From Planococcus maritimus (lineage in GTDB: Bacteria; Bacillota; Bacilli; Bacillales_A; Planococcaceae), in NCBI RefSeq assembly GCF_001592825.1, contig NZ_LTZG01000021.1, forward strand, positions 186,001 to 250,000: 64,000 bases of DNA, in the 5' to 3' direction. Below are positions 1 through 10,578 of the stretch, one piece after another (position 1 is the first letter of the stretch; every line of letters begins with the position of its first letter). Position numbers and translations under genes: made by a program. Under the pieces are notes generated by a model. That model searched no databases. It saw only the letters and a program-made list of their open reading frames with translations, and had not been told where the DNA came from.

Positions 1-1176
1 CGTTTTCTCAAAACGGTCCGGCACAAAGTTGACGCCGTCTTCGCTCTTCTGGCTATCCACAGCGGCTTTCGCAAGTGGCTGCATGTCTACGAACCATTGC
101 GTCGATAAATACGGTTCAACCACGGCGCCGCTGCGCTCGGAATGTCCGACTGAATGCAAGTGTTCTTCGATTTTGAATAAAACGTCCATGTCTTGCAAAT
201 CTTTGATGATCGCTTTACGGCATTCAAAGCGGTCCATGCCTTCATATTTGCCGGCATTTTCGTTCATGGATCCATCTTCGTGCATGATCAGAACGCGTTC
301 CAGGTTATGGCGATTGCCGATTTCAAAGTCGTTCGGGTCGTGGGCAGGGGTAATCTTGACAGCGCCGCTTCCGAACTCACGGTCTACGTATTCATCGGCA
401 ACAATGTCAATTTCACGGCCGACGATCGGCAGTATGACTTTTTTGCCGATTAAATGCTGATAGCGTTCGTCTCTTGGATGAACCGCTACCGCTGTATCGC
501 CGAGCATCGTTTCTGGACGCGTCGTTGCGATTTCAATATGTCCGGACCCATCAGCGAGCGGATAGCGCATATGGTAAAACGCGCCTTGGACATCTTTATA
601 AATTACTTCGATATCGGAAATCGCCGTTTGTGTCGCCGGGTCCCAGTTGATGATGTATTTGCCGCGGTAGATCAATTTTTTCTCGTACAATTTGACGAAT
701 ACTTCACGCACTGCTTTTGACAAGCCATCGTCGAGTGTAAAGCGCTCGCGGGAATAATCAAGACCGAGCCCAAGCTTCGACCATTGCTGGCGGATATGGC
801 CTGCATATTCTTCTTTCCATTTCCACGACTCTTCAAGGAAGGCTTCGCGGCCCATGTCGTGGCGTGAACGTCCTTCTTCTTTCAATTTGCCTTCTACTTT
901 TGCCTGTGTTGCAATTCCGGCATGGTCCATTCCCGGAAGCCACAATGCATCATAGCCTTGCATACGCTTCATGCGTGTCATGATGTCTTGTAAAGTGGTA
1001 TCCCATGCATGGCCTAAATGAAGCTTGCCCGTGACGTTTGGCGGCGGAATGACGATTGTGTACGGTGTTTTGCCGCTTTCTGGTTTTGCTTCGAAAAATT
1101 TATTGTCCACCCACCAGTCGTAACGTCCTTGTTCGATTGCCTGCGGTTCGTATTTCGTTGATAATTGTTTGCTCAT
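1..1176 (-). CDS. valS: Valine--tRNA ligase, N-terminal part (runs off left edge)
   Basis: Charges tRNA-Val with valine in the cytoplasm. Only the first 392 codons are present. The class I signature [13 protein letters not shown] is at residues 44-56 (HLGH is the HIGH motif) and the editing-domain motif [12 protein letters not shown] starts at residue 218. The KMSKS loop would lie outside the window. The ATG follows a strong ribosome site (AAGAGGAGGAAT). The gene sits behind its own T-box leader and promoter, so it is probably controlled by uncharged tRNA-Val. In Bacillus the upstream neighbours are hemL, spoVID and ysxE; here the last two are absent. Identity is certain; completeness cannot be judged. 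Confidence 0.97.
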   Translation of the reverse strand, partial: MSKQLSTKYEPQAIEQGRYDWWVDNKFFEAKPESGKTPYTIVIPPPNVTGKLHLGHAWDTTLQDIMTRMKRMQGYDALWLPGMDHAGIATQAKVEGKLKEEGRSRHDMGREAFLEESWKWKEEYAGHIRQQWSKLGLGLDYSRERFTLDDGLSKAVREVFVKLYEKKLIYRGKYIINWDPATQTAISDIEVIYKDVQGAFYHMRYPLADGSGHIEIATTRPETMLGDTAVAVHPRDERYQHLIGKKVILPIVGREIDIVADEYVDREFGSGAVKITPAHDPNDFEIGNRHNLERVLIMHEDGSMNENAGKYEGMDRFECRKAIIKDLQDMDVLFKIEEHLHSVGHSERSGAVVEPYLSTQWFVDMQPLAKAAVDSQKSEDGVNFVPDRFEKT

Positions 1177-1204
1177 CCAAATTCCTCCTCTTGGCCAATA
1201 TGCG

Positions 1205-1482
1205 GCACATATTCTGTCGAACTTAAAAATGAATACAAAAAAACTCCTGTCGTCTCGTAAAGGACGAAGGAGTTTTTCGCGGTACCACCTTTATACACAG
1301 GCAGAATTCGCCTGGCTCTCAAGTTCGATAACGGATTCGCATCCGGTTCCCGCTACTCATTTCACGGCAACTGCTCCGAGGTGACATTCAAATGCGGTCC
1401 ATGAAAGCCTCTCACCACTCGGCTTTCTCTCTGAAATGTTCCCGGCATTTTACTATCCTCATCTACGCATCTATATCCTATT
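1205..1482 (-). promoter_or_regulatory. T-box leader of valS
   Basis: The minus strand carries the T-box core AGGTGGTACCGCG (1279-1290 region), then an intrinsic terminator whose arms are AAAAACTCCTTCGTCC and GGACGACAGGAGTTTTTT (1236-1277), ending about 60 nt before the valS start. T-box leaders bind uncharged tRNA and switch between terminator and antiterminator. Position before valS implies tRNA-Val sensing; I did not resolve the specifier codon. Confidence 0.9.
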
Positions 1483-1488
1483 AAGCTT

Positions 1489-1518
1489 ATTGTACTCAAT
1501 AGCCTGATTTAGCGTCAA
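1489..1518 (-). promoter_or_regulatory. Sigma-A promoter of the valS T-box transcript
   Basis: TTGACG (1513-1518), an 18-bp spacer and TACAAT (1489-1494) on the minus strand. The -35 box lies inside the last codons of the upstream membrane-protein gene, whose stop is at 1496. Initiation would fall near 1482, just ahead of the T-box. Confidence 0.65.
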
Positions 1519-2563
1519 GCTTTTTCACGTAGTAAGAGACGAGCGGTGCGGCAACGAGCAAGATGAAGAATAAACGGAACAAATGAAAGCTTGTCACAAG
1601 CGGCACATCCGCCCCCGCTTCGAGTGCTGTGATGGTCATCTCCGCCATGCCACCGGGCGCTGCACTCAAAAAGAAATCGAGAAACAAATATTCCGGCAAG
1701 AGCAACTCCAACCCGTAAGCGAGACCAGCTGAAAATACGATAAGTAAAACCGTGTTGAGGAAAACGGCTCCCGCAATCCGGCCGTCCATGGAATCGCCAA
1801 GCTTTTCCATCGACAAGCCAAGGTGCGTTCCAATAAGTACTTGCGCAACAATGACGACAAGGCTCGGCAAGTCGACCAAATCACTGCCGGTTAAAGTTTG
1901 AACGAGTGCCATCGCCAAAACAGGCGCCATTAATTCACGAGCTGGAAAGGAAATGCGTTTCATGATCCAGTACAACACATAACCGACGACCAGGGCGATG
2001 CCAAACGCATAAGGCGAGAACCGAAAGCTCGCTTCCGTCATATCACCAGGCGCGCGTCCCGACAAGAATCCTGCGGCAAGCGGAACGCTAAACACGATGA
2101 GCAAGATGCGAAAGGTCTGCATGACCGAAACAACGGTGACGTTGGCCGATTTTACTTCTTCAGCGATCAGCACCATTTGCGACAAGCCCCCCGGCATTGA
2201 ACCGAGCAAGGCTGTCGACATGGTTACGCGCGTCATGCGCCGGAACAATAAGCCAAGCAGTAAGGAAAATGCGACAACCGCAATGGTCATCACGAACATA
2301 TACGGCAGATCTGCCCCCATCAGCAGCACCGACTCCTGCGTGAACGCTGCCCCGATCTGGACGCCGAGCAGCAATAATCCCAGTGTCCGGAATACTTTTG
2401 GCCAGCGGAAGTTCATATCGGTCAGTTGCCGTAAGATAAGAAAAGCTGCCATGGGCCCTAGCAGCCAGGGCAGAAACAAGCCGGTCAAGCTAAACAAAAA
2501 GCCAGCTGTAAGCGCGATGGCCAAAGTGAGTAGAAATGATTTCAAAGCGTTACCAACTTTCAC
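1496..2563 (-). CDS. AbrB-type (COG3180) membrane protein, putative transporter
   Basis: A 355-residue hydrophobic protein with about ten predicted membrane segments in two similar halves, each with a Pro-Gly-Gly motif (MPGGLSQM near residue 125; APGGMAEM near 305). This duplicated layout is typical of the AbrB/ammonia-monooxygenase-like membrane family, whose substrate is unknown; it is unrelated to the AbrB DNA-binding regulator. The start is GTG with no convincing Shine-Dalgarno sequence, so the N-terminus is uncertain. It occupies the place where Bacillus has spoVID and ysxE between hemL and valS. Function beyond membrane transport is not inferable here. Confidence 0.8.
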   Translation of the reverse strand: MKVGNALKSFLLTLAIALTAGFLFSLTGLFLPWLLGPMAAFLILRQLTDMNFRWPKVFRTLGLLLLGVQIGAAFTQESVLLMGADLPYMFVMTIAVVAFSLLLGLLFRRMTRVTMSTALLGSMPGGLSQMVLIAEEVKSANVTVVSVMQTFRILLIVFSVPLAAGFLSGRAPGDMTEASFRFSPYAFGIALVVGYVLYWIMKRISFPARELMAPVLAMALVQTLTGSDLVDLPSLVVIVAQVLIGTHLGLSMEKLGDSMDGRIAGAVFLNTVLLIVFSAGLAYGLELLLPEYLFLDFFLSAAPGGMAEMTITALEAGADVPLVTSFHLFRLFFILLVAAPLVSYYVKKLDAKSGY

Positions 2564-2716
2564 TAAATAAAATTCACATTAGTTTTATATTACCAGACTA
2601 TCAAAAAGAAATAGACCTTCTCAAAAATAATAAAGACTAGTCGATGTAAAGCACTCCTGCTAAACCATGCGCTTGATAAAATAATGATTTTCTAAACACA
2701 GGTTAAATTAATTCAC

Positions 2717-2762
2717 AAAAAAACCGCCCCCAAAAGCCATTTCAACTGGCCTGCGAGGACGG
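2717..2762 (-). terminator. Intrinsic terminator after hemL
   Basis: Minus-strand stem with CCGTCC... and ...GGGCGG arms plus an inner GGCCA/TGGC pairing, followed by seven T. It lies 11 nt after the hemL stop and closes the haem operon. Confidence 0.7.
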
Positions 2763-2772
2763 AATATTTCAC

Positions 2773-4059
2773 TTATCGCGCCAGTTTTGCAAACACATTG
2801 TGGAATGCTTGAACCGTGCGTTCGATATGTTCAGGTGTATGGGCAGTCGATAGGAACATGCCCTCGAACTGGGATGGCGGCAAGTAAATGCCTTCTTCCG
2901 CCATCAAGCGGTAATACTCCGCAAACAATTCCAGATCGGAACTCGAAGCCGTTTCAAAGTTCGTCACTTCTTCATTCGTGAAGAAGAAACCAATCATCGA
3001 ACCAGCACGGTTAACTGTATGCGGGATATTGTATTTTTCAGCCGCTTCACGGAATCCTTTTTCAAGCTCATCACCCCGTTTAACGAATGTTTCGTAGCTT
3101 GATTCGTCGAGACGGGACAAAGTCTCAAATCCTGCACGCATCGCGAGCGGGTTACCCGACAACGTACCTGCTTGATAAATAGAACCGCTCGGTGCCACTT
3201 GTTCCATGATTTCGCGCTTGCCGCCGAATGCGCCGACTGGCAATCCGCCGCCGATGACTTTGCCTAGGCAAGTCATATCAGGCGTCACGTTATAGTGCCC
3301 TTGAGCGCAATTATAGCCAACGCGGAAGCCGGTCATGACTTCATCGAAGATCAAAACAGTGCCATTTTCATGCGTCAAATTGCGCAACTCTTGTAGGAAT
3401 CCTTCAGTTGGCGGCACAACGCCCATATTTCCGGCAACCGGCTCGACAATTACTGCTGCCAAGTCGTCGCCGAATTCACGGAATGCAAGACGCACGCTTT
3501 CCAAATCATTGTAAGGCACCGTGATGGTGTTTTTCGCAACTGATTCCGGAACGCCTGGTGAATCGGGCAAACCGAGTGTCGCGACACCCGATCCTGCTTT
3601 GATCAATAGGCTATCGCCATGTCCATGGTAGCAGCCTTCAAATTTCAAGATCTTATTGCGCCCGGTATAGCCACGCGCCACGCGAAGTGCGCTCATAGTT
3701 GCTTCAGTACCAGATGATACCATGCGGACCATTTCAATCGATGGCACGCGTTCTTGGACCAATTTCGCCATGTCGTTTTCAAGGATGGTCGGCGCACCGA
3801 ATGAAGTGCCGAGCGTTGCTTGTTCCTGAATGGCCTCAACCACTTCAGGATGTGCATGGCCAAGAATCAGCGGGCCCCACGACAAAACGTAATCGATATA
3901 CGTATTGCCATCGATATCCGTAATGGTCGCGCCGCTTCCGGATTGCATGAAGATCGGTTCCATATTGACTGATTTAAATGCGCGGACCGGGCTGTTAACG
4001 CCGCCTGGCATCAATGGTTTTGCTGCTGTGAATGCTTGTTTAGAGTTTTCGTATCCCAT
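2773..4059 (-). CDS. hemL: Glutamate-1-semialdehyde 2,1-aminomutase
   Basis: Converts glutamate-1-semialdehyde to 5-aminolevulinate, the second committed step of C5-pathway haem synthesis. It is a class III PLP aminotransferase-fold enzyme. The PLP lysine is K267 in [10 protein letters not shown], and the cofactor-phosphate loop SSGTEA is at 115-120. I chose ATG at 4059 (428 residues, the usual length) because GGAGGGG sits just before it and it begins one base after the hemB stop. An upstream in-frame start would overlap hemB by 23 codons. Last gene of hemAXCDBL. Confidence 0.97.
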   Translation of the reverse strand: MGYENSKQAFTAAKPLMPGGVNSPVRAFKSVNMEPIFMQSGSGATITDIDGNTYIDYVLSWGPLILGHAHPEVVEAIQEQATLGTSFGAPTILENDMAKLVQERVPSIEMVRMVSSGTEATMSALRVARGYTGRNKILKFEGCYHGHGDSLLIKAGSGVATLGLPDSPGVPESVAKNTITVPYNDLESVRLAFREFGDDLAAVIVEPVAGNMGVVPPTEGFLQELRNLTHENGTVLIFDEVMTGFRVGYNCAQGHYNVTPDMTCLGKVIGGGLPVGAFGGKREIMEQVAPSGSIYQAGTLSGNPLAMRAGFETLSRLDESSYETFVKRGDELEKGFREAAEKYNIPHTVNRAGSMIGFFFTNEEVTNFETASSSDLELFAEYYRLMAEEGIYLPPSQFEGMFLSTAHTPEHIERTVQAFHNVFAKLAR

Positions 4060-4060
4060 C

Positions 4061-5041
4061 TTATTTCCCCTCCAACCAGCGTACCGCATCTTTTGCGTGG
4101 TACGACATGAGAATGTCTGCTCCAGCACGTTTCATGCTGAGCAAAGTTTCAAGAACGATTTTCTCTTCATCAACCCAGCCGTTTTGCGCGGCTGCTTTGA
4201 CCATAGCGTATTCGCCGGAAACATTATAAGCGACAATTGGAATATCAAAATTATCGCGGACTTCACGAATAATATCAAGGTAAGAGAGTGCTGGTTTAAC
4301 GATCATGAAATCTGCGCCTTCATTGACATCGGATGATGCCTCGCGTAGTGCTTCCATGCGGTTGGCCGGGTCCATCTGGTAAGTTTTGCGGTCGCCGAAT
4401 TGAGGCGTTGAATGGGCTGCCTCGCGGAACGGCCCGTAATATGCAGAGGCGTATTTCACACCGTACGACATGATTGGAATATGGCTGAATCCAGCTTCAT
4501 CCAGGCCGTAGCGAATCGCTGCTACAAAGCCGTCCATCATATTCGACGGCGCAATGATGTCTGCCCCAGCTTTCGCTTGAGACACAGCGGTGCGCGCCAA
4601 TAGATCAAGCGACTCATCGTTCAAAATAACGCCGTCTTCGATCACACCGCAATGGCCATGATCTGTATATTGGCACAGGCACGTATCGGCGATGACAACG
4701 AGTTCCGGGTGGCGCTGTTTCGCAAAACGGATCGCTTCTTGTGTGATCGCGTGGTCATGATACGCTTGGGAACCGACGGGGTCTTTATCTTTCGGCACAC
4801 CGAAAAGAATGACCGACGGAATGCCGAGCTCGACCACTTCGTCCAACTCTTCGCCAAGGCGATCAATCGAGTAGTGGTAGACACCTGGCATAGAGGAAAT
4901 TTCTTTTTTATAGTCTTCGCCTTCTACGACAAAAATCGGGTAAATGAAATCCTCTTTTTGAATTGAGGTTTCACGGACCATAGCACGAAGATTGGCAGAA
5001 CCGCGCAAACGGCGATGGCGATCGAATTTCAAGTCTTTCAT
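4061..5041 (-). CDS. hemB: Delta-aminolevulinic acid dehydratase (porphobilinogen synthase)
   Basis: Condenses two 5-aminolevulinate molecules to porphobilinogen. Both Schiff-base lysines are visible: K196 in MSYGVKYAS and K249 in MIVKPALSY. The catalytic zinc cysteines are C121, C123 and C131 ([14 protein letters not shown]), so this is a zinc-type enzyme. The ATG at 5041 overlaps the hemD stop as ATGA, which suggests translational coupling, and gives 326 residues. A TTG three codons upstream is possible but has worse spacing to the AAGGAAG ribosome site. Confidence 0.97.
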   Translation of the reverse strand: MKDLKFDRHRRLRGSANLRAMVRETSIQKEDFIYPIFVVEGEDYKKEISSMPGVYHYSIDRLGEELDEVVELGIPSVILFGVPKDKDPVGSQAYHDHAITQEAIRFAKQRHPELVVIADTCLCQYTDHGHCGVIEDGVILNDESLDLLARTAVSQAKAGADIIAPSNMMDGFVAAIRYGLDEAGFSHIPIMSYGVKYASAYYGPFREAAHSTPQFGDRKTYQMDPANRMEALREASSDVNEGADFMIVKPALSYLDIIREVRDNFDIPIVAYNVSGEYAMVKAAAQNGWVDEEKIVLETLLSMKRAGADILMSYHAKDAVRWLEGK

Positions 5042-5724
5042 AAGCTGCAACTTCCTTTCGCTATTGACTGGATGATTTCAAGATAGGTATAGGTTTCCGG
5101 GCGGAAATCAACGTCTCCTCCCGCTTCTACTATGGCTCTTTCGGTAATATGGCCAATCGCAGCAGTCCGGATGCCCTTGAAATTTCCGCCAGCTTCCGTA
5201 TAAGCAGCAACTGCCGACGGGCTGGCGAAAATAATCGTGACATCGGACATTTCAGCGAGCGCTTGTGCATTGCTATGTTTTTTAACCGTGTCGTAGACGG
5301 TCCATTCATCGATTTCAAGAGGCATCGACAAGATCGTTTCTTTCGCAAGAGCGCCCCTGACAAACAAACAGCGTTCCTTGCCGGCGATGTCCGGGAATTC
5401 CCGGACAAAAACATCGGCACTGAACGTTGTGGGGATGAAGTCGACTGAATAGCCGTTCGCTTCAAGCATTTCAGCGGTCTTGTCGCCGACAGCCGCAATT
5501 TTCGCTGAGGTTTTAGGGCGCAGCTTGCAAAATGCCTCCGCGCTGTTGCGGCTCGTGAAAATGAGCCAGCCGTAACGCCCGAAATCAGGTGCTGAAGTAT
5601 CTCGCAGCACCGTTTCAATCAGCGGAAAATACTCTACTTGCGCCCCTATCTGCTGGGCCAGTTCCACCGCTTCTTTCGGCAGGCGGCTGCCGGTGAAAAT
5701 GATGACCGGTTTTTTCTTATACAT
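5038..5724 (-). CDS. hemD: Uroporphyrinogen-III synthase
   Basis: Closes and inverts ring D of hydroxymethylbilane to make uroporphyrinogen III. The family is poorly conserved; what is visible is a 228-residue two-domain protein with an N-terminal IIFTGSRLP strand-turn, the TSRNSAEAF segment near residue 80 and FASPSAV near 170, all typical of HemD. The ATG at 5724 overlaps the end of hemC by eight bases. A TTG four codons earlier is an alternative start. Position between hemC and hemB supports the call strongly. Confidence 0.92.
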   Translation of the reverse strand: MYKKKPVIIFTGSRLPKEAVELAQQIGAQVEYFPLIETVLRDTSAPDFGRYGWLIFTSRNSAEAFCKLRPKTSAKIAAVGDKTAEMLEANGYSVDFIPTTFSADVFVREFPDIAGKERCLFVRGALAKETILSMPLEIDEWTVYDTVKKHSNAQALAEMSDVTIIFASPSAVAAYTEAGGNFKGIRTAAIGHITERAIVEAGGDVDFRPETYTYLEIIQSIAKGSCSL

Positions 5725-6646
5725 TGCTCTCGGCAATGACGCGTTGAATCAAATCATAACCGCCTTGTGCACTGATTTTTTCAGCCACAATGCGCCCCGC
5801 TTCAACCGGGTCTTTGCCTGCTGCGGATTCTTTGTACACTTGGTCAGCTTCTGGAGAAGAAATCAAACCAGTAAAGGAAACTTCATCTCCCTTAACTGTC
5901 GCATAACCTGCAATCGGCACTTGGCAGCTGCCGTTCATGTCTTTTAGGAATTTGCGTTCCGCTGTTACGGCTAGAACTGTTTCTTTATCATTTATTTTCG
6001 CCAATTCTGCAAGAAGCTCCTCGTCGCCTTCGCGGCATTCAATAGCGAGTGCTCCTTGGCCAATTGCTGGCAGACAATCTTCTGTTTTCATGAATTCGGT
6101 AACGATGTCATCGCCCCAGCCCATACGCTTCAAGCCGGCTGCTGCCAGGATAATGGCATCGAAATCACCTGCATGCAATTTCGAAAGGCGTGTATCAATA
6201 TTGCCACGGATCCACTGGACATCAAGGTCCGGACGCAGCAAGAGAAGTTGTGAACTGCGCCGCAAGCTGCTTGTGCCTACGACAGCGCCAACTGGCAAAT
6301 CCATCAATTTTACGTGGTCATTTGAGATAAACGCATCGCGTGGGTCTTCCCGTTCCGGGATACAACCGATCGTCAGTCCTTCCGGAAGAACGGCTGGCAT
6401 GTCTTTCATGCTGTGGACGGCAAAATCAATTTCTTTGGCATAGAGCGCTTCTTCGATTTCTTTAACAAACAGCCCTTTGCCTCCGACTTTTGATAATTGC
6501 ACATCCAGGATGCGGTCGCCTTTTGTGACGATCTCTTTGATTTCGAACTCGAACGGCGCACCTGCCGCTTTCATTTTGTCGATAAATTGATTGGTTTGCG
6601 TCAACGCAAGTTTACTTCTTCTTGACCCTACAATGATTTTTCTCAA
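5717..6646 (-). CDS. hemC: Porphobilinogen deaminase (hydroxymethylbilane synthase)
   Basis: Polymerises four porphobilinogen units to hydroxymethylbilane. The cysteine that carries the dipyrromethane cofactor is C241 in [11 protein letters not shown]. The substrate-binding segment AVHSMKDMP is at 76-84 and SLRRSSQL starts at 127. Length of 309 residues is normal. The start is TTG, supported by AAGGTAGGA eight bases upstream; no in-frame ATG lies close by. It follows hemX by 18 bp. Confidence 0.97.
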   Translation of the reverse strand: MRKIIVGSRRSKLALTQTNQFIDKMKAAGAPFEFEIKEIVTKGDRILDVQLSKVGGKGLFVKEIEEALYAKEIDFAVHSMKDMPAVLPEGLTIGCIPEREDPRDAFISNDHVKLMDLPVGAVVGTSSLRRSSQLLLLRPDLDVQWIRGNIDTRLSKLHAGDFDAIILAAAGLKRMGWGDDIVTEFMKTEDCLPAIGQGALAIECREGDEELLAELAKINDKETVLAVTAERKFLKDMNGSCQVPIAGYATVKGDEVSFTGLISSPEADQVYKESAAGKDPVEAGRIVAEKISAQGGYDLIQRVIAESNV

Positions 6647-6664
6647 CTGAATCCTACCTTTCTA

Positions 6665-7495
6665 TTAATACCAAAAATGAAATTCCGATAACCGGCTGCC
6701 GAAAAAGAAATTAAGCAGCAATAACAAAAACGCATATAGATGCGCCCAGGCATAATTCATGCCATTCAGGTTCCCTCTGCGATGGCGCCATAAAATGAAG
6801 CTATAGACAATCAGCAGAATGAACGACCCCACAATTTTAACATCTAACAAAGAAAACTCTTCCAGCGATACGATAGCCCATTGAAATCCAAGCACTAGCG
6901 ACACAAACAGCATCGGAATCCCAATTAAAATAGAGATCGTCATGCCTTGCTCGGTCTGCCCGAGTGACGGCAAGCTGCTCCACTGCTTGGTCCATTTCTT
7001 TTGCTTCAATAGCCGATACAATAGTAAATGCAATGCGGAAAAGACGAATGACAATGAAAATGCAGCATAAGACAAGATGGCGAAGGTGATGTGGATGAAC
7101 AACAGCTCAGACACCAATGCCTCCCCGACCGGCGACCGTTCGATTTGCACCGGCGCAAATGTGTGGATAACCATAAAGATGAATCCGATAATATTGATCA
7201 AGAATACCGCAAAGTCGAAACGGTAAAAAATCCGCAAGACGAGCGATAGCGTAACCAATAGCCACGCATAAAAATAAATGCCTTCAAACAAAGTCAGTAC
7301 CGGGAAGCGCTGCGTCTCAACGATATACAGCACTAGAAACACGGTCTGCAATAACCATACGGCCCCAAGAAGTGACATGGCGACCCGGATAGCTTTTTTC
7401 GTGGTATATAAATAATCGACAAAATAAAAGACAAGGCTGATAGCATATAGTATAACCATAGCTTCGTGCAGCCTTGCCATTGTTATATCAGCCAT
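6665..7495 (-). CDS. hemX: HemX, CcsA-like integral membrane protein
   Basis: Multi-spanning membrane protein (about eight hydrophobic helices) of the cytochrome c assembly/CcsA-like family. In B. subtilis HemX lowers the level of HemA protein. I chose ATG at 7495 because GAAGGGGAATAGG precedes it and because it gives 276 residues, the length of B. subtilis HemX. The open frame extends 25 codons further upstream but without a ribosome site. It sits between hemA and hemC as expected. Confidence 0.92.
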   Translation of the reverse strand: MADITMARLHEAMVILYAISLVFYFVDYLYTTKKAIRVAMSLLGAVWLLQTVFLVLYIVETQRFPVLTLFEGIYFYAWLLVTLSLVLRIFYRFDFAVFLINIIGFIFMVIHTFAPVQIERSPVGEALVSELLFIHITFAILSYAAFSLSFVFSALHLLLYRLLKQKKWTKQWSSLPSLGQTEQGMTISILIGIPMLFVSLVLGFQWAIVSLEEFSLLDVKIVGSFILLIVYSFILWRHRRGNLNGMNYAWAHLYAFLLLLLNFFFGSRLSEFHFWY

Positions 7496-7656
7496 CCTAT
7501 TCCCCTTCATTTCCATAATTAAAGGCGTTTCGCCTCTATATTTTAACATATAGATTCGAAAACGCCTCATTATAAGATAGCCCTGTCCCGCATTCGCGGC
7601 CCGATTGGGTCATTTACAGCGATGGAGATGAAAACCCATGCTAGTTGAAGATGTGT

Positions 7657-9039
7657 TTAGACAGTATAGCCTGGATTTTCCTGTGCTTGGAGCGATTCCT
7701 GTTGCTTTTCAAGGCGTGCTCGCTCCGCTTTTTGACGCGTCGCAAGTGCTTGTTTTTCACGCTGTTCTTCGACTTCTTCTTCGATGCCGAAAATCTGCAT
7801 GAACATCTCAAGCTGCTCGCGTGATTTTTTCGCTGTTCCCATTTCCTTAGCTTGCAAAATCGGCTCTTTCAACAATTGATTGATGATCGATTTCGTGTGC
7901 TTGTTGAGAATTTTTTTCTCGCGATCCGTCAAATCCGGCATTTTGTTCTCGATGCTCTCCATCGTTTCTGCCTGGATGCCGAGTGCTTTTTCACGCAATG
8001 CGGAAATGACCGGTACCACGCCGAGTGTGCCGAGCCAGTCGTTGAATTGCTCTGCTTCTTGTGTGATCATGACGGCAATTTGCTTCGCCGCCCGTTCGCG
8101 TTCTGCAAGATTCGCTTCAACGATGCCTTGCATATCATCGATGTCATAGAGGAAAACATTTTGCAGGTCACCGATGCGTGGATCCATATCACGCGGTACT
8201 GCGATATCAACCATGAACAAAGGTTTGCCTTTTCTCAGTTTCTCGACAAACTGCATCAATTCCAAATCAATCACAAAATCCGTCGAACCGGTAGACGAAA
8301 TGAGGATATCCGCTTCGAGTAATGCGCATTGCAATTGGTTTAATGGTTTTGCCGTTCCGCCGAATTTGTCAGCGAGCACTTCTGCTTTCTCGAAGGTGCG
8401 GTTGATGACTGTAATGCGGTCTGCCCCGCTACCTTGCAGGTTCTTGATGGCGAGTTCGCCCATTTTGCCGGCACCGAGAATGACAACATGTTTGTTCTTC
8501 AATGAACCGAAGATTTTCTTGCCAAGCTCGACCGCTGCATAAGAAACTGATACGGCATTCTCGCCGATGGCTGTTTCGTTATGCGCACGCTTCGCTAGCG
8601 TCACCGCTTGCTTGAACAATTGATTGAAGACAGTTCCAGTCGTGCCGATTTCCTGTCCTGCGAGGAAACTGGATTTCACTTGACCGAGAATTTGCGTCTC
8701 GCCAAGGACCATTGAATCGATTCCAGCAGTGACACGGAACAAATGATCAATCGCTTCGTCCTGTTCATGAATGAATAAGTATTGGGAGAACTGCTCCATC
8801 GGAATATCGAAATAGGAAGCCAAAAATTGCTTCACGTAAAAACGACCGGTATGCAATTGATCCACAACGGCATAAATCTCCGTCCGGTTGCATGTCGATA
8901 CGATGACATTCTCCAATATGCTTTTTTGTTGTTGCAGGGCTTGCATCGCTTGCGGAAGCTCGCTTTCGATGAACGACAGCTTCTCACGAATGGATACAGG
9001 CGCTGAACGGTAATTGACCCCGACTACGAGTGTATGCAT
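7657..9039 (-). CDS. hemA: Glutamyl-tRNA reductase
   Basis: Reduces glutamyl-tRNA(Glu) to glutamate-1-semialdehyde, the first and rate-limiting step of haem synthesis. The catalytic cysteine is C50 in STCNRTEIY. The NADPH-binding motif [13 protein letters not shown] lies near residue 185. A dimerisation helix and a charged tail rich in Glu, Arg and Gln follow (460 residues in total). ATG has AAAGGTG upstream. First gene of hemAXCDBL. A PerR-like box lies about 150 bp upstream. Confidence 0.97.
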   Translation of the reverse strand: MHTLVVGVNYRSAPVSIREKLSFIESELPQAMQALQQQKSILENVIVSTCNRTEIYAVVDQLHTGRFYVKQFLASYFDIPMEQFSQYLFIHEQDEAIDHLFRVTAGIDSMVLGETQILGQVKSSFLAGQEIGTTGTVFNQLFKQAVTLAKRAHNETAIGENAVSVSYAAVELGKKIFGSLKNKHVVILGAGKMGELAIKNLQGSGADRITVINRTFEKAEVLADKFGGTAKPLNQLQCALLEADILISSTGSTDFVIDLELMQFVEKLRKGKPLFMVDIAVPRDMDPRIGDLQNVFLYDIDDMQGIVEANLAERERAAKQIAVMITQEAEQFNDWLGTLGVVPVISALREKALGIQAETMESIENKMPDLTDREKKILNKHTKSIINQLLKEPILQAKEMGTAKKSREQLEMFMQIFGIEEEVEEQREKQALATRQKAERARLEKQQESLQAQENPGYTV

Positions 9040-9187
9040 GGGTTTAAAACACCTTTCGCGTTCAATATTTCATTTCCCTAAGTATACCACTTTTTCATTA
9101 GATTATGCCTGCGATTTTGTGAACAAGGCATGAACCTACTCGATTTTCACTATATGCTCTATACGTTTCCGCAACAGAAACTCTAGT

Positions 9188-9202
9188 TTATAATCATTCT
9201 AA
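9188..9202. promoter_or_regulatory. Candidate PerR box upstream of hemA
   Basis: TTATAATCATTCTAA matches the 7-1-7 PerR consensus (TTATAATnATTATAA) at all but one position. It lies 149 bp upstream of hemA. In B. subtilis the hemA operon is repressed by PerR, so the position makes sense. No strong -35/-10 pair is seen beside it, so the promoter itself is unresolved. Confidence 0.5.
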
Positions 9203-9380
9203 ACTTAATCCAATTACAATTCTAGCAAAGCGATTATCGAGTCACAAGTATAACGCTTGTAGTCGGAATTGACTGTGAACTGCCGCCCAATGAATGGTGA
9301 ATTTCCTAGTGTTGAATTAGTAAAAGTATGTGAGTTATTAAATTTTAATAGGAAATGTATGTGGGGAGATTGCGCTTCAG

Positions 9381-9433
9381 GCCCGCAGGATGCGGGTCAT
9401 GCAGCCGATGCGGACAAGACGCCGCATCGGCTC
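9381..9433. repeat. Hairpin repeat, family C (copy 1)
   Basis: Two adjacent hairpins: CCCGCAGGATGCGGG, then GCCGATGCGG/CCGCATCGGC. The order GGAT..GGGTCA..GCG.CAGGACG/CAAGACG..CGC matches a segment at 54186-54240. The rest of the 9040-9920 gap holds no credible gene. Confidence 0.55.
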
Positions 9434-9764
9434 ATCCTATCCCTCCAAAGCCGCCTCTTTCCGCCCTATCTCTAGTTTTAGAGTGGAATTATAAACCATC
9501 ATACACTGCAGGAAGCGTAAGAGGTTTTTAGTCATTTTTCAAATTCAAATTAAACAGCGCACGGAACTTTTCTACAATTATCAAGTCCAGCTAAATTCCC
9601 TCACCAGAGGATGAAAGCAATTAACAGCGATACTTTCTCACACACCACATTCAATGAAATCTAAAAGCCGAACCGCGCACAAACCCGTGCTCCCACATCT
9701 GCGAGCAGATGCGTCGCAAATAAATGGGCTCAACTTCCTTTCGCCCATTCATTGGCTAGCCGAC

Positions 9765-9797
9765 GCCATAAGACGAGTGCTCTTCTCGGCTTATGGC
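9765..9797. repeat. Inverted repeat in the hemA-engB gap (possible family D)
   Basis: GCCATAAGACGAG and CTCGGCTTATGGC pair across a short loop. Just upstream are two more short hairpins (CATCTGC/GCAGATG near 9700 and TGGGC..GCCCA near 9725-9748). Together they look like a compound non-coding repeat. Only one copy is seen in this window. Confidence 0.4.
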
Positions 9798-9918
9798 AAG
9801 AGGCATGCCCCAAGCGGGAGGCGGCTACTTTACGAAGAAATAACCTATACGCCATTCACCTCATTCACTCGTCTAATTATCTTGTTCATCCATCTCAGCT
9901 AAAGATCATATTTAAAAC

Positions 9919-9963
9919 AAAAAACAAGACCCGGAAAATCGTTGATTTTCCAGGTCTTGTTTA
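9919..9963 (-). terminator. Intrinsic terminator after engB
   Basis: Minus strand AACAAGACCTGGAAAATC, short loop, GATTTTCCGGGTCTTGTT followed by T-rich sequence. A long near-perfect stem 35 nt after the engB stop. Confidence 0.9.
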
Positions 9964-9996
9964 ATTTAAAGCCAGCCATGCAAATAGCTTGCTAGC

Positions 9997-10578
9997 TTAC
10001 ATGCGTTTTTCGATTTCCGCCCAGGCGGCTTCTTGGCCGAGTCCTGTTTCGGAAGAAAAGACGATTAATGGATCGCCTTTTTCCATATCCAGTCCTTCAC
10101 GGACGATTTTCTTATGCTTATCCCATTTGCCTTTCGGGATCTTGTCCGCTTTTGTTGCGATGATGATACACGGAATGTCGTAATGCTTCATGAAATCGTA
10201 CATCATCTGATCATCTTTGCTCGGTGGATGGCGCAAGTCGACGATTTGAATTACTGCGCGCAATTGCTCACGGCTTGTGATATACGTCTCAATCATCTTG
10301 CCCCAGGCCTCGCGTTCACTTTTCGATACTTTCGCATAGCCGTATCCTGGAACGTCGACGAAAAATAAGTCCTCTTCGATTTTGTAAAAGTTCAAGGTTT
10401 GTGTTTTGCCCGGCTTGGACGAAATACGCGCCATGCTTTTACGCCCGATCAACCTATTGATAAAAGATGATTTCCCGACATTTGAACGTCCTGCGAGTGC
10501 AAACTCGGGAAGTTCAGTTTCCGGGTACTGCGCTGGACGAACCGCGCTGATCACCAGTTCTACGTTATGAACCTTCAT
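9997..10578 (-). CDS. engB: Ribosome-biogenesis GTPase YsxC/EngB
   Basis: Essential GTPase for late assembly of the 50S subunit. The P-loop GRSNVGKS is at 30-37, the G3 motif DVPGYGYAK near residue 75, and the G4 motif TKADK near 145. 193 residues is typical. Its ATG overlaps the lon stop as ATGA, and the ribosome site AAGGAG lies inside the lon end, so translation is likely coupled. The pairing clpX-lon-engB-hemA is conserved in Bacilli. Confidence 0.96.
   Translation of the reverse strand: MKVHNVELVISAVRPAQYPETELPEFALAGRSNVGKSSFINRLIGRKSMARISSKPGKTQTLNFYKIEEDLFFVDVPGYGYAKVSKSEREAWGKMIETYITSREQLRAVIQIVDLRHPPSKDDQMMYDFMKHYDIPCIIIATKADKIPKGKWDKHKKIVREGLDMEKGDPLIVFSSETGLGQEAAWAEIEKRM

Noticed and set aside
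1496-2563. AbrB as a transcription factor
   Set aside because: The protein is a multi-helix membrane protein; the name comes from the Pfam membrane family and not from the DNA-binding regulator.
9269-9475. 68-residue frame in the hemA-engB gap
   Set aside because: It runs through the family C hairpins, lacks a ribosome site and looks like translated repeat.
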